Positions 1 to 7,472 of a stretch of DNA of 64,000 nt are shown piece by piece. The DNA lies in the NCBI GenBank assembly GCA_020161135.1, contig JAIUOB010000002.1:248001-312000 (forward strand), written 5' to 3'. This stretch comes from Gemmatimonadota bacterium (GTDB lineage Bacteria > Gemmatimonadota > Gemmatimonadetes > Gemmatimonadales > Gemmatimonadaceae). The stretch's first letter is position 1. Every line of letters starts with the position of its first letter. The translations under genes and the position numbers were made by a program. Below the pieces are notes generated by a model, which did not search any database, had not been told where the DNA came from, and saw only the letters and a program-made list of their open reading frames with translations.

Positions 1-1442
1 ATGATGTCGTCGTCGGCCTTGCAGGTGCCGCTGGCCGTGCCCGGATTCGTGGCCTGCCGGAGGTCGTCGAGGACCACGACGTTGTTGCGCGCCGCGAGCG
101 TGACACGCCCACGCACCGTGCCACTCACGCCCACGCGCCCCTCGACGAAGATCGCCCCGCGGAAGTTGGGGTTGAGCGACGTGCTGAGCGGCCAGAGGTA
201 CGCGCCGTCGGGACGCGCGGCGACGAGCGGCGGGACGGAGCCGGCTGTGCGCGGCAGCCACTGGCCGCCGGCGTCGGCGGCGGTGAAGACTCCGGTGGCG
301 GTGAGCCGCGGGTCACCGCCCAGGAAGCAGCGCGCATTCGGATTGTCGAACGCGTCCTGCTTGAGGATCATCTTGAGGCGGTACGTTCCCCCGGCAGACT
401 CCAGCACCTGGGAGAAGCGCATGGGCGTCGCGGTGAGCGCGCCCACCGTCACCGTGACACCGCAGTTGGGGGAGTACAGCGTCGAGTCGAGCGGACCGGT
501 CGCACCGGCCGGCGGGACGATCGGACGTCCCGCTGCCCATCCCGCCCCCAGCGTGTTGTTCGTCTGTTGATAGACGCGGAAGTAGCCGTCGTCCGGTCCG
601 GTGGTGTTGCCGTCGCCGTCGGCATCGACGGCCACGAACTCGATGCGCATGGTCGTGTTCGCGCTGTCGCCCGTGGTGTAGGACGGCGTGAACAGGTAGC
701 CCGCGCGGGACGCGATGTTGCGCAGGATGTTGAGATCGGCGGTGCCGGGCAGCGCGATGCGCGCGACGATCTGCGCGGCGCCCTTGTCGAACTGGCCGTC
801 AGCGGCGTTGTACACGCCCTTGGCCGTGGTCACGATGTCCTTGAAGATGGCCTGGGGCGGCGTGCCGTCGGCGATGTAGATGGAGTCGTTCGAGTGGAGC
901 GGGCCGCTGGCGGTCCACTTGTTGGCGAACCAGAGGATGCTCCCCGAGGCGTTGCGGCCGACATCCGTGAAGTAGGCGTAGCGCGCGAACGAACTCTGGT
1001 AGACCAGGGCCCGGCGGATCGCCACGACCCCGCTCGCGTCGAGCGCCTTGGAGATGATCTCGGCCTGCACGCCGTACTCGCCGGCATTGCCGAGCGAGTC
1101 GACGTTGCCGATGCGCGAAGCCCACGTCCAGCGGCGCACGAGCGAACCGGACAGCGTCGCGCCGTCCTCGAAGGTTTGGTAGCCGGTGAGCGGCAGCGAG
1201 TCGAGCTTGGCGTTGAGGCGGTTGCGCGCCTCCTCCAGCCCCGTGAGCGCCGCGTCGTCGACGAGCGCGGCACGTTCACTCGCGCGCTGCGTGAGCGAGG
1301 TGCCCATGACCAACATGGACGACGCCAGCGCGATGGTGACGGCAACGACCGCCACGATCATGACGGTGACGAGCGCGGCGCCGCGGCGTGGCCGGATGAC
1401 GCGGCGACGCGGCTGTGCCGCAGAGGCTCGGGGCATGGTCAT
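1..1442 (-). CDS. PilX-like minor pilus assembly protein, 3' end cut by window
   Basis: An open frame runs from an ATG at 1442 to the window edge with no stop, so at least 480 codons are present and the C-terminus is missing. The N-terminus has basic residues, then RRGAALVTVMIVAVVAV, one hydrophobic helix near residues 15-42, as in PilX_N proteins, which lack a classical prepilin cleavage site. The rest is a long extracytoplasmic region rich in Ser, Thr, Gly and Asn. Near the edge it contains GAIFVEGRVGVSGTVRGRV, a beta-repeat pattern seen in secreted scaffold domains. The start overlaps the upstream PilW-like stop as ATGA, so translation is probably coupled. Context (three prepilins immediately upstream) supports a role in type IV pilus or pseudopilus assembly. 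It could also be a general secretion-associated protein. The exact function is inferred. Confidence 0.75.
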   Translation of the reverse strand, partial: MTMPRASAAQPRRRVIRPRRGAALVTVMIVAVVAVTIALASSMLVMGTSLTQRASERAALVDDAALTGLEEARNRLNAKLDSLPLTGYQTFEDGATLSGSLVRRWTWASRIGNVDSLGNAGEYGVQAEIISKALDASGVVAIRRALVYQSSFARYAYFTDVGRNASGSILWFANKWTASGPLHSNDSIYIADGTPPQAIFKDIVTTAKGVYNAADGQFDKGAAQIVARIALPGTADLNILRNIASRAGYLFTPSYTTGDSANTTMRIEFVAVDADGDGNTTGPDDGYFRVYQQTNNTLGAGWAAGRPIVPPAGATGPLDSTLYSPNCGVTVTVGALTATPMRFSQVLESAGGTYRLKMILKQDAFDNPNARCFLGGDPRLTATGVFTAADAGGQWLPRTAGSVPPLVAARPDGAYLWPLSTSLNPNFRGAIFVEGRVGVSGTVRGRVTLAARNNVVVLDDLRQATNPGTASGTCKADDDI

Positions 1443-2671
1443 GGCGTGGGCACCGACACGCTGCCGGAGATGGCGAGCCCGGAGAGGTTGGGCGTGCAAT
1501 CCTGCACGGCCAGCGCGTACCGGTAGCTCGCCGGGCGTGTGGGCACGCCGCCGTCACGCACGACGTACGACGTGGCCTGCGTGGCCGCGACGGTGCTGAT
1601 GGGCTCACCCCACGTGGCCGCGCCCACCTGCTGGCGCCACAGGACGTAGCGAATGACATCCTTCTCGCCGGCGCCGTCGTCGGTGGCGCGCGGGATGACG
1701 ATCTGCACGAACTGCGAATCGCTGCGCCAGCTCACCGACGCCGCCGACGGCAGCACCGGCGGACGGCCGCACGCACGTGACTGTCGCGCGTTGGCGATGT
1801 TGGGGAGCGGCACCATCCAGCGCACCACCTCCCGCACGTCGCCCTTGGGCGGCGTGGCTTCGTACTGCACCTCGACGGCGCGCAGCGCGTCGATGCGGCG
1901 CGATGCCGCCGTGCCGGTATCCCCCTCGACACCGCGCTTCGCGACGCTCTTGGTGAGCGGCAGCCACGCGCTCGGCACCGAGTCGAGGCCACTGAGCGCG
2001 GTGCTGAAGAGCGCCTGGTCGTAGTAGTAGCGGAAGAACGGCCGCCCCTGGTTGCGCGTGAGCCCCGTGGCCACCAGCTCGGGCGCCGCGCGGTTGACCT
2101 GCCGCCAGAGTGCGTAGGTGCGCCCCGCGTCTGACGAGTCGGGGGCGAACCAGAACTGGATGAGCTCGGCGTCACCGTTGATGAACGTGCCCGTCACCTG
2201 CGAGTAGTTCTGCAGCGGATACGTGAGCCCGGGGCGCGAGCCGCGTACGGCCGACGCCGCGTCGACCGTCATCGCGGTCACCTCGCCGGCGGGCGCCGAC
2301 GGATCGACGTACACGGCACCGGTCAGCCCCACCGAGTCGCGACTGTTGGTCGTGAGGTCGGCGTTGAAGGCGAAGGCGCTGTCGTTGGCGAGCACGATGA
2401 TGGGCTGCTCATCGGTCACGTTGGTGCCGGCCGTGCGCAGCTCCTGGCGCAGGAGGTCGCGACCGAACCGGCCGTTCTGCACGGACTGGCTGCGGTCGGA
2501 CAGCGCGCGCAGCCCCCGCCCCTGCGCCACGACGAAGCCCAGCGCGCCGGCGATGACGATGCCGAAGAGCGTCACCGAGATGAGCAGCTCGATGAGGGTG
2601 AGACCACGACGCGGGCGCGGCGTGGCCCAGCGGACGCGCGGACGCACACGCGCAGGGAGTCGCGGACTCAT
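1439..2671 (-). CDS. PilW-like type IV prepilin
   Basis: A 410-residue protein whose N-terminus is a basic leader ending RRG followed by LTLIELLISVTLFGIVIAG, the class III prepilin signal: cleavage after Gly by prepilin peptidase, Glu at +5 and a hydrophobic assembly helix. The length and large C-terminal globular domain fit PilW-type minor pilins. The start is an ATG that overlaps the preceding gene's stop (ATGA), and its own stop overlaps the PilX-like start in the same way. The longer open frame upstream of this ATG is not used, because it lies inside the PilV-like gene. It is expected to sit in the inner membrane before assembly and then in the pilus tip or a pseudopilus. Confidence 0.85.
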   Translation of the reverse strand: MSPRLPARVRPRVRWATPRPRRGLTLIELLISVTLFGIVIAGALGFVVAQGRGLRALSDRSQSVQNGRFGRDLLRQELRTAGTNVTDEQPIIVLANDSAFAFNADLTTNSRDSVGLTGAVYVDPSAPAGEVTAMTVDAASAVRGSRPGLTYPLQNYSQVTGTFINGDAELIQFWFAPDSSDAGRTYALWRQVNRAAPELVATGLTRNQGRPFFRYYYDQALFSTALSGLDSVPSAWLPLTKSVAKRGVEGDTGTAASRRIDALRAVEVQYEATPPKGDVREVVRWMVPLPNIANARQSRACGRPPVLPSAASVSWRSDSQFVQIVIPRATDDGAGEKDVIRYVLWRQQVGAATWGEPISTVAATQATSYVVRDGGVPTRPASYRYALAVQDCTPNLSGLAISGSVSVPTP

Positions 2672-3066
2672 GGGGCGGTGATCGAGATGGACCGGCGAAC
2701 CGGCAAGGGCATGAGCGTCGACGGCACGGCGCGCACGGTGACCTCGAGGCGCTTGATGCGACGACCGCCCGTCGTGTCGGCGGTGACGGTGGTGGTGCTG
2801 GTGAAGCCGTCGCTGCTGGGGTTGTAGCGCGCGCCGGCGAGCTGCTCGAGCGTGCTCCACGCCGGCCAGGTGCGCGCGAGACCGATGACCTGGTCCGCGC
2901 GTGCGAAGGCGCGGCTGCGCACGTTGGCGTCGCCGACCGCCCGCTGCAGCTTGGTCGTGCCCACGGCGATGCTGAGCACCACGCCCGAGAGGATGACCAT
3001 GGCGATCATCACCTCGATGAGCGTGAAGCCGCGGCGCGGGCGCGCGCGCGAGCGTGGTGTCGTCAC
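2668..3066 (-). CDS. PilV-like type IV prepilin
   Basis: A 132-residue minor pilin with a GTG start that overlaps the stop of the upstream prepilin gene (GTGA). The leader is short and Arg-rich, ends RRG and is followed by FTLIEVMIAMVILSGVVLS, a canonical prepilin-peptidase site with Glu at +5. The short C-terminal domain fits PilV/GspI-like proteins. It is the second gene of a four-gene set and is translationally coupled on both sides. The reading frame stays open far upstream, but that extension is antisense or out of frame to better genes and has no RBS. Role in the pilus tip complex is inferred from family and order (H/FimT, V, W, X). Confidence 0.85.
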   Translation of the reverse strand: MTTPRSRARPRRGFTLIEVMIAMVILSGVVLSIAVGTTKLQRAVGDANVRSRAFARADQVIGLARTWPAWSTLEQLAGARYNPSSDGFTSTTTVTADTTGGRRIKRLEVTVRAVPSTLMPLPVRRSISITAP

Positions 3067-3647
3067 TGACGCCTCCAGGCGCTGGCGGTGCGCACGTACA
3101 CGGTCACGCGCCCGGTGGCACGGTCGAGGCGCAGGGCGCGGGAGTCGATGTCGCCCACACCGGCGGCGCCGCGGCGGGAGGTGAGGTACAGCGTGCCGCC
3201 CTTCTCGAGGGCGCCGTTGCGTTGCACGATGAGCATGGGGACGCCGTTGTCCGATGGCAGGGCGGTGATGGCGTCGGTGTGTCCGTCGTAGAGCGGCGTG
3301 CCGAGGCCGCGGCCGAAGCGCACCCGCTCGCCCATGAGGAACGGGCGGGACTTCTCGCCGGCGTCGGCCCGGCGGTTGTTGTTCACGTCCCACACCGCGC
3401 GGGCCTGTCCGCGCGCGGTGTCGAGGAGCACGAGCACGTTGTGGCCCCGGGCCACGGCGTCGGCGCGGGCTGCGATGATCGCCATGCCCAGGGCGCGGGC
3501 GCCGCTGTCCACCTGCGATCGCTCGAGGCGCAGCTTGGGGAGCACGATCGCGCCGAGCACGCCGATCATGACCAGCACAATAGCCAGCTCGACGAGCGTA
3601 AAGCCGCGCGCCGAGCGCTCTCGCCGCCTGCATCGGCCGCTGCGCAT
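3063..3647 (-). CDS. GspH/FimT-like prepilin
   Basis: A 194-residue prepilin that opens the minor-pilin operon. The leader RSGRCRRRERSARG precedes FTLVELAIVLVMIGVLGAI, with the expected cleavage after Gly and Glu at +5. The C-terminal part has the beta-rich composition of GspH/FimT pseudopilins, including a YVRTAS-type terminal strand. Two possible starts lie upstream (GTG 3668, ATG 3665), but a GGAGGAG ribosome-binding site at 3656-3662 sits 8 bases before the ATG at 3647. That ATG gives a normal-length leader and is therefore chosen. The stop overlaps the next start as GTGA. FimT-like proteins in other bacteria bind DNA during transformation; whether this one does cannot be told. Confidence 0.85.
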   Translation of the reverse strand: MRSGRCRRRERSARGFTLVELAIVLVMIGVLGAIVLPKLRLERSQVDSGARALGMAIIAARADAVARGHNVLVLLDTARGQARAVWDVNNNRRADAGEKSRPFLMGERVRFGRGLGTPLYDGHTDAITALPSDNGVPMLIVQRNGALEKGGTLYLTSRRGAAGVGDIDSRALRLDRATGRVTVYVRTASAWRRQ

Positions 3648-3702
3648 GAGTCCGGTCTCCTCCATCACAGGGGAGTGTCGACCGGTGGAGCCTGAAGGTT
3701 GA

Positions 3703-3739
3703 GCAGCGGGCCCGCAGCGTGTTGCCGCGAGCCCGCTGC
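3703..3739 (-). terminator. Inverted repeat between EF-G-like gene and pilin operon
   Basis: GCAGCGGGCCCGC at 3703-3715 pairs with GCGAGCCCGCTGC at 3727-3739: 13 positions, one mismatch, 11-base loop. It lies between the stop of the EF-G-like gene and the first pilin gene, both read on the minus strand. No clear T-run follows, so it may be a Rho-assisted terminator or only a processing hairpin. Confidence 0.45.
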
Positions 3740-3805
3740 GTGACGGCGCGATGGCCGTGGAGCCGCCGGCCGGCGTGATGCGAGGCGAGGCGACGCGACG
3801 CGACG

Positions 3806-5902
3806 CTACGCCTCGGCCTCCTCCAGCTCCCGCGCATGCTCAGCCACCACCTTTTGCGCGGCCTCGTGCGGCATCTGCTCGTAGCCGCCGAAGCGGCGCG
3901 ACAGGGTGCCATGCCCGTGCGTGAGCGAGAAGAGCTGCGTCGCGTACAGGTGCAGCTCGGCCTGCGGGACCACCGCGCGGATGACCGTGCGATCGCCGGC
4001 AGTGTCGGTGCCGAGGATGCTCCCCCGTCGGCCCGAGAGGTCGCCCATCACGTCGCCCAGGAAGGCGTCGGGCACGGTGATTTCGAGCTGGTCGATCGGT
4101 TCGAGCAGCACCGGACGGCACTTGGGCGCGACGGCCTTGAAGGCGAGGATGCCGGCCATCTTGAACGACATTTCGTTCGAGTCGACGGAGTGCGTGGACC
4201 CGTCGTACAGCTCGACGCGGAAGTCGACCAGCGGGAAGCCCGCGAGGATGCCACGCGCCGACGCCTCCTGCACGCCCCGGTCGACGGCCGGCACGTACTT
4301 CGACGGGATCACGCCGCCGACGATCTTGTCCTCGAACAGGTAGCCCTCGCCGCGCGGCATGGGCGCCATGCGCACCCAGCAGTCGCCGAACTGGCCGCGG
4401 CCGCCGCTCTGCTTCTTGTGGCGCCCCTGCCCCTCGGCCTTCGCGGTGATGGTCTCGCGATAGGCGATGCGCGGCTTCGCGAGCTCGGCCTGCACGCCGA
4501 ACTTGCGCCTGAGCACGGCCATGGCCACGTCGAGGTGCCGCTCCCCCATGCCACCGACGATGGTCTCGTGCGTCTCCGTGTTGTAGTGCACGGTGAACGT
4601 CGGGTCCTCGTCGTGCAGGCGGTGCAGCCCCTGCTGGAGCTTGTCCTCCTCCCCACGGGTGGCGGCGCGCACGGCGAAGTGCACGACGCTCTCGGGGAAG
4701 GTGACCACCGGCAGGCGGATCGGATGCTCCTTCGTGGACAGAGTGTCGTTGGTGTGCGTGTTGCGCAGCTTGGTGACGCAGCCGATGTCGCCGGCGTGGA
4801 GCGTCATCACTTCCACCCGTTCGCGGCCGAGCGGCACCGACAGGTGGCCCAGCTTCTCGAGGCCGTCGCGGGTCGCGTTGTACACCTCCTGCCCCGTGTG
4901 CACCTTGCCGGAGAGGACGCGGAAGTAGCTCACGTCGCCCACATGCGGCTCCGCGAGCGTCTTGAAGACGAGCGCGGCGAACGGGCCGTCGTCCTTGGCG
5001 TGCAACTGCACCGTGTCGTGCCCCTCGGCGCCGGTGAGGGCGTGGATCTCCTCCATCTCCCAGGCGTTCGGCATGAGCTGCACCAGCTCGGTGAGCAGCG
5101 CCCGGATGCCGATCATGTTGTCCGACGAGACGCAGAACAGCGGGAAGAGGTCGAGGCGCGCCATGGCGTCCTTCATGCCGTGGATGGCGTCGTCGCGGTC
5201 GATCTCCTGCCCGTCGAGATAGCGCTCGAGCAACCCGTCGTCGGTGGCGCTGACGGCTTCGATGAGCTCCTGGCGATAGCGCGTGAAGCGCTCCATGCAG
5301 TCGGCCGGGATGTCCGCCTCGACGTACTCGCCCTTCGCACCGGCCGTGTACATGTAGGCGCGCTGCGTGAAGAGGTTGATGACGCCGCGGAAGTCCGCGC
5401 CTTCCCCGCACGGGATCTCGACCGGGATGACCTTGCTGGTCAGGCGGTCCTTGATCTGCTGGTAGATGCGGTCGAAGTCGGCGTGCTCCTTGTCCATCAT
5501 CGAGACGACGAACAGCACGGGATCCTGCTTGGCGACCGCGGCCCGGAAGAGCCGCTCGGTGCCCACCTCGACGCCGCCGTGGGCGCTCACCACGCACAGG
5601 GCACCGTCGGCGGCCGCGAGGGCGGCGAGCGCATCGCCCTGGAAGTCGAGCGAGCCCGGTGCGTCAATGAAGTTGATCTTCGAGTCCATCCATTCGGCGT
5701 ACGCGCATCCGAGACTGATCGAGTAGCCGCGTTCGATCTCCTCGGGGAGGTGATCGGTGATCGTGGTGCCGTCACGAATCGTCCCGTGGCGTTTGCCGGA
5801 ACCGGCAGCGAAGCAGAGTGCGTCAACGAGGCTGGTCTTTCCGCTGCCGCCGTGGCCGACCACGGCGACATTCCTGATGCCAGCGGAGTCGTAGTCCCTC
5901 AT
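3806..5902 (-). CDS. Elongation factor G paralogue (EF-G2-like) with degenerate G motifs
   Basis: A 698-residue protein with full EF-G architecture: GTPase domain, domain II, and C-terminal domains III-V ending in the EFG_C fold. Its length matches canonical EF-G (about 700). G1 is intact (GHGGSGKTS, residues 16-24). G3 reads DAPGSLDF (80-87), with Ser replacing the His that activates water in DTPGHVDF. G4, normally NKxD, reads SMMD (134-137), so the Asn and Lys that contact guanine are lost. The start ATG is followed directly by RDYDSAGIRNVAVVG, as expected for EF-G2 types; the longer frame upstream has no such homology. It probably binds the ribosome. Whether it hydrolyses or even prefers GTP is doubtful. 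The canonical fusA should lie elsewhere in the genome. Alternatives are ribosomal protection or recycling. Confidence 0.85.
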   Translation of the reverse strand: MRDYDSAGIRNVAVVGHGGSGKTSLVDALCFAAGSGKRHGTIRDGTTITDHLPEEIERGYSISLGCAYAEWMDSKINFIDAPGSLDFQGDALAALAAADGALCVVSAHGGVEVGTERLFRAAVAKQDPVLFVVSMMDKEHADFDRIYQQIKDRLTSKVIPVEIPCGEGADFRGVINLFTQRAYMYTAGAKGEYVEADIPADCMERFTRYRQELIEAVSATDDGLLERYLDGQEIDRDDAIHGMKDAMARLDLFPLFCVSSDNMIGIRALLTELVQLMPNAWEMEEIHALTGAEGHDTVQLHAKDDGPFAALVFKTLAEPHVGDVSYFRVLSGKVHTGQEVYNATRDGLEKLGHLSVPLGRERVEVMTLHAGDIGCVTKLRNTHTNDTLSTKEHPIRLPVVTFPESVVHFAVRAATRGEEDKLQQGLHRLHDEDPTFTVHYNTETHETIVGGMGERHLDVAMAVLRRKFGVQAELAKPRIAYRETITAKAEGQGRHKKQSGGRGQFGDCWVRMAPMPRGEGYLFEDKIVGGVIPSKYVPAVDRGVQEASARGILAGFPLVDFRVELYDGSTHSVDSNEMSFKMAGILAFKAVAPKCRPVLLEPIDQLEITVPDAFLGDVMGDLSGRRGSILGTDTAGDRTVIRAVVPQAELHLYATQLFSLTHGHGTLSRRFGGYEQMPHEAAQKVVAEHARELEEAEA

Positions 5903-6056
5903 ATCCTGGTCCCTCCCGCTCTTGGTGGAGCCGTTCCATCTGGTGCCTTCTGATGTGCGGCCGGGACCCCGGTGCGGCAAGACGGGAAAAACCTGACGGC
6001 CTGCAGCGCGGCAGCCTCGACCGTGGGCGGCGGGCGCGTCGAACCGGCCGGAATAC

Positions 6057-6110
6057 CGAAGGGGCACCGACCGGTGTGCGCGTGTGCGCTGCCGATCATG
6101 TGCCCCTTCG
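6057..6110 (-). promoter_or_regulatory. Long inverted repeat in leader of EF-G-like gene
   Basis: CGAAGGGGCAC at 6057-6067 is a perfect complement of GTGCCCCTTCG at 6100-6110. The intervening 32 bases contain a second self-complementary piece (CGG..GCGC, GTGT loop, GCGC..CCG). The element lies between the stop of the 185-residue gene (6159) and the EF-G-like start (5902). It may terminate the upstream gene or be a structured 5' leader of the EF-G-like mRNA. No T-run follows. Confidence 0.5.
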
Positions 6111-6158
6111 CCCTGCTGGTGTCACGGTCCTGCGATTCAGACGAAACAGAGACGGATA

Positions 6159-6716
6159 CTAGTCTCCCTCCACGTCGTAGGTGTACGCGTCAGCCTGCCG
6201 AATCGAATCGAGCCAGCTCTCCACTCCGGCGTCATCCTCGATGGTGCTGCCCGCCCCGCCGCTGGCCATGGTGGCCGACTTGAGGGAGAAGCTGAGCGCC
6301 CGCTCCGTGCCTTCCGGCCAGTCCGGCATTGCCAGACCTGCCGCCACCCGACGCAGCGTCGGGCCACAGTTGCCGAGCAGCTCGGAGGCACGCGCCTCGA
6401 GTGTCAGCAGCGGGATATCGAGGTCCTGCGTGACCAGGCGCCCGGTGGCACGATCGCGCCATGCCGAGTCACCGACCGCACCGCGGTCCGGCCACACACC
6501 CAAGTGGCGCACGACCCCCGAATGCACTGCCTCCAGACGCTCACTCTCGACGGTGGCGGCCAGCGCCAACGCGAGCGATTGCGCATCCGCCTCGCCATAC
6601 AGCGTCACTACTTCGCGCCGCGAGCGGGTTCCGAAGGGCAGCACGGGAATCGAGTTCACGTGCGCAAGCACCGGCGAATCGCTCGGACGCGTCTCGAGTC
6701 GCACGAGCACGTCCAT
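6159..6716 (-). CDS. Uncharacterised 185-residue protein
   Basis: I do not recognise this protein. The start ATG is supported by a strong ribosome-binding site, AGGAGG followed by ACCCG, directly upstream. It begins MDVLVRLETRPSDSPVLAHV, has no signal peptide or membrane segment, and is of mixed charge with an acidic C-terminus (YDVEGD). No cysteine cluster or catalytic motif stands out. Its stop lies about 250 bases before the EF-G-like start, with a long inverted repeat between, so it may or may not be in the same transcript. It is probably a soluble cytoplasmic protein. The strong RBS and the coding-like residue composition argue that it is real. Confidence 0.6.
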   Translation of the reverse strand: MDVLVRLETRPSDSPVLAHVNSIPVLPFGTRSRREVVTLYGEADAQSLALALAATVESERLEAVHSGVVRHLGVWPDRGAVGDSAWRDRATGRLVTQDLDIPLLTLEARASELLGNCGPTLRRVAAGLAMPDWPEGTERALSFSLKSATMASGGAGSTIEDDAGVESWLDSIRQADAYTYDVEGD

Positions 6717-6841
6717 CGGGTCCTCCTGGGTTGGGGATCGGGATTGAAGGCCGGCAGCATCGGCGCCTCGCACTCGCCGTCATGCGATAGACGTGCCACC
6801 GCCCGTGGAGCAACGTAGTACCCGCCACTTCTGTTGCCGAA

Positions 6842-6868
6842 GTGACCATGATCACCGGAATCGGTCAC
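6842..6868 (-). terminator. Candidate hairpin after the small membrane protein gene
   Basis: GTGACC (6842-6847) and GGTCAC (6863-6868) form a perfect 6-base inverted repeat with a 15-base loop, 22 bases past the stop of the membrane-protein gene. The stem is short and no T-run follows, so the call is weak. Confidence 0.25.
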
Positions 6869-6889
6869 GATTTGGTGAGCAGTGCGACG

Positions 6890-7375
6890 TCAGCCTGCCG
6901 ACTCGTCCACCTCAGCGGCCGCGACCCACACACCCGCCACGAGCGACACGGCAAGCGCCACCGCAACAGCAACCGCAGCAGGAACCGTTGCGGTCACTCC
7001 GTAGCCTACGCGCAACAGGGGAGGGAGGATCCACAGCGAGAGCGCGCAGTAGCCCGCCGCCGCCGCCAACGCCGCCAGCACCCGCGTGAGTCCACGGAGT
7101 GGCAGGATGAGCAGCGCGAGGAGCACACCCCACCCCGCCGCGATGGCAAGATGATGCAGGTATCCAAGCGCCACCGAGGTGAGCGGCGCCGAGACGGAGG
7201 CCACGCCGAGCCGTTCGAGCAGGGCACGCCCTGCCAGCCGGAAGACGCGACCGGGCTCGCCATCGCGCCAGCCGAGCCCGAGCAAGGCGCCACCCGTCGC
7301 GATGGTGGCCAACGTTCCCACAGCGAAGGCGCTGTCGAGCAGGTGCTGGAATCGGGTGGTCCGGGCGGCGGCCAT
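6890..7375 (-). CDS. Small integral membrane protein of unknown function
   Basis: A protein of about 161 residues from the ATG at 7375; a longer form from 7408 is possible. It contains four hydrophobic segments, near residues 13-38, 62-85, 93-118 and 125-150, separated by short Arg- or Gly-containing loops, so most of it is membrane. A conserved-looking YLHHLAIAAGWG stretch with two adjacent His residues lies in helix 2. I recognise no family. It is divergent from the DUF1800 gene, with about 100 bases between starts, and points toward the 185-residue gene. No strong RBS was found at either start. Confidence 0.55.
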   Translation of the reverse strand: MAAARTTRFQHLLDSAFAVGTLATIATGGALLGLGWRDGEPGRVFRLAGRALLERLGVASVSAPLTSVALGYLHHLAIAAGWGVLLALLILPLRGLTRVLAALAAAAGYCALSLWILPPLLRVGYGVTATVPAAVAVAVALAVSLVAGVWVAAAEVDESAG

Positions 7376-7472
7376 CGCCGAAAGATAGAGGACCGCCCGC
7401 CTTAACACCCGCCACCGCGCCGCCGTCGCACGGAGTGTCCCGCAGCCTTTGCCTCATCCGGAGTTTGCTGCC

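Noticed and set aside
3836-5953. Open frame of 705 codons on the plus strand, opposite the EF-G-like gene
   Set aside because: Its product is His/Arg/Val-rich with no domain, and it is the mirror of a full-length EF-G. A GC-rich third-position effect explains the long frame.
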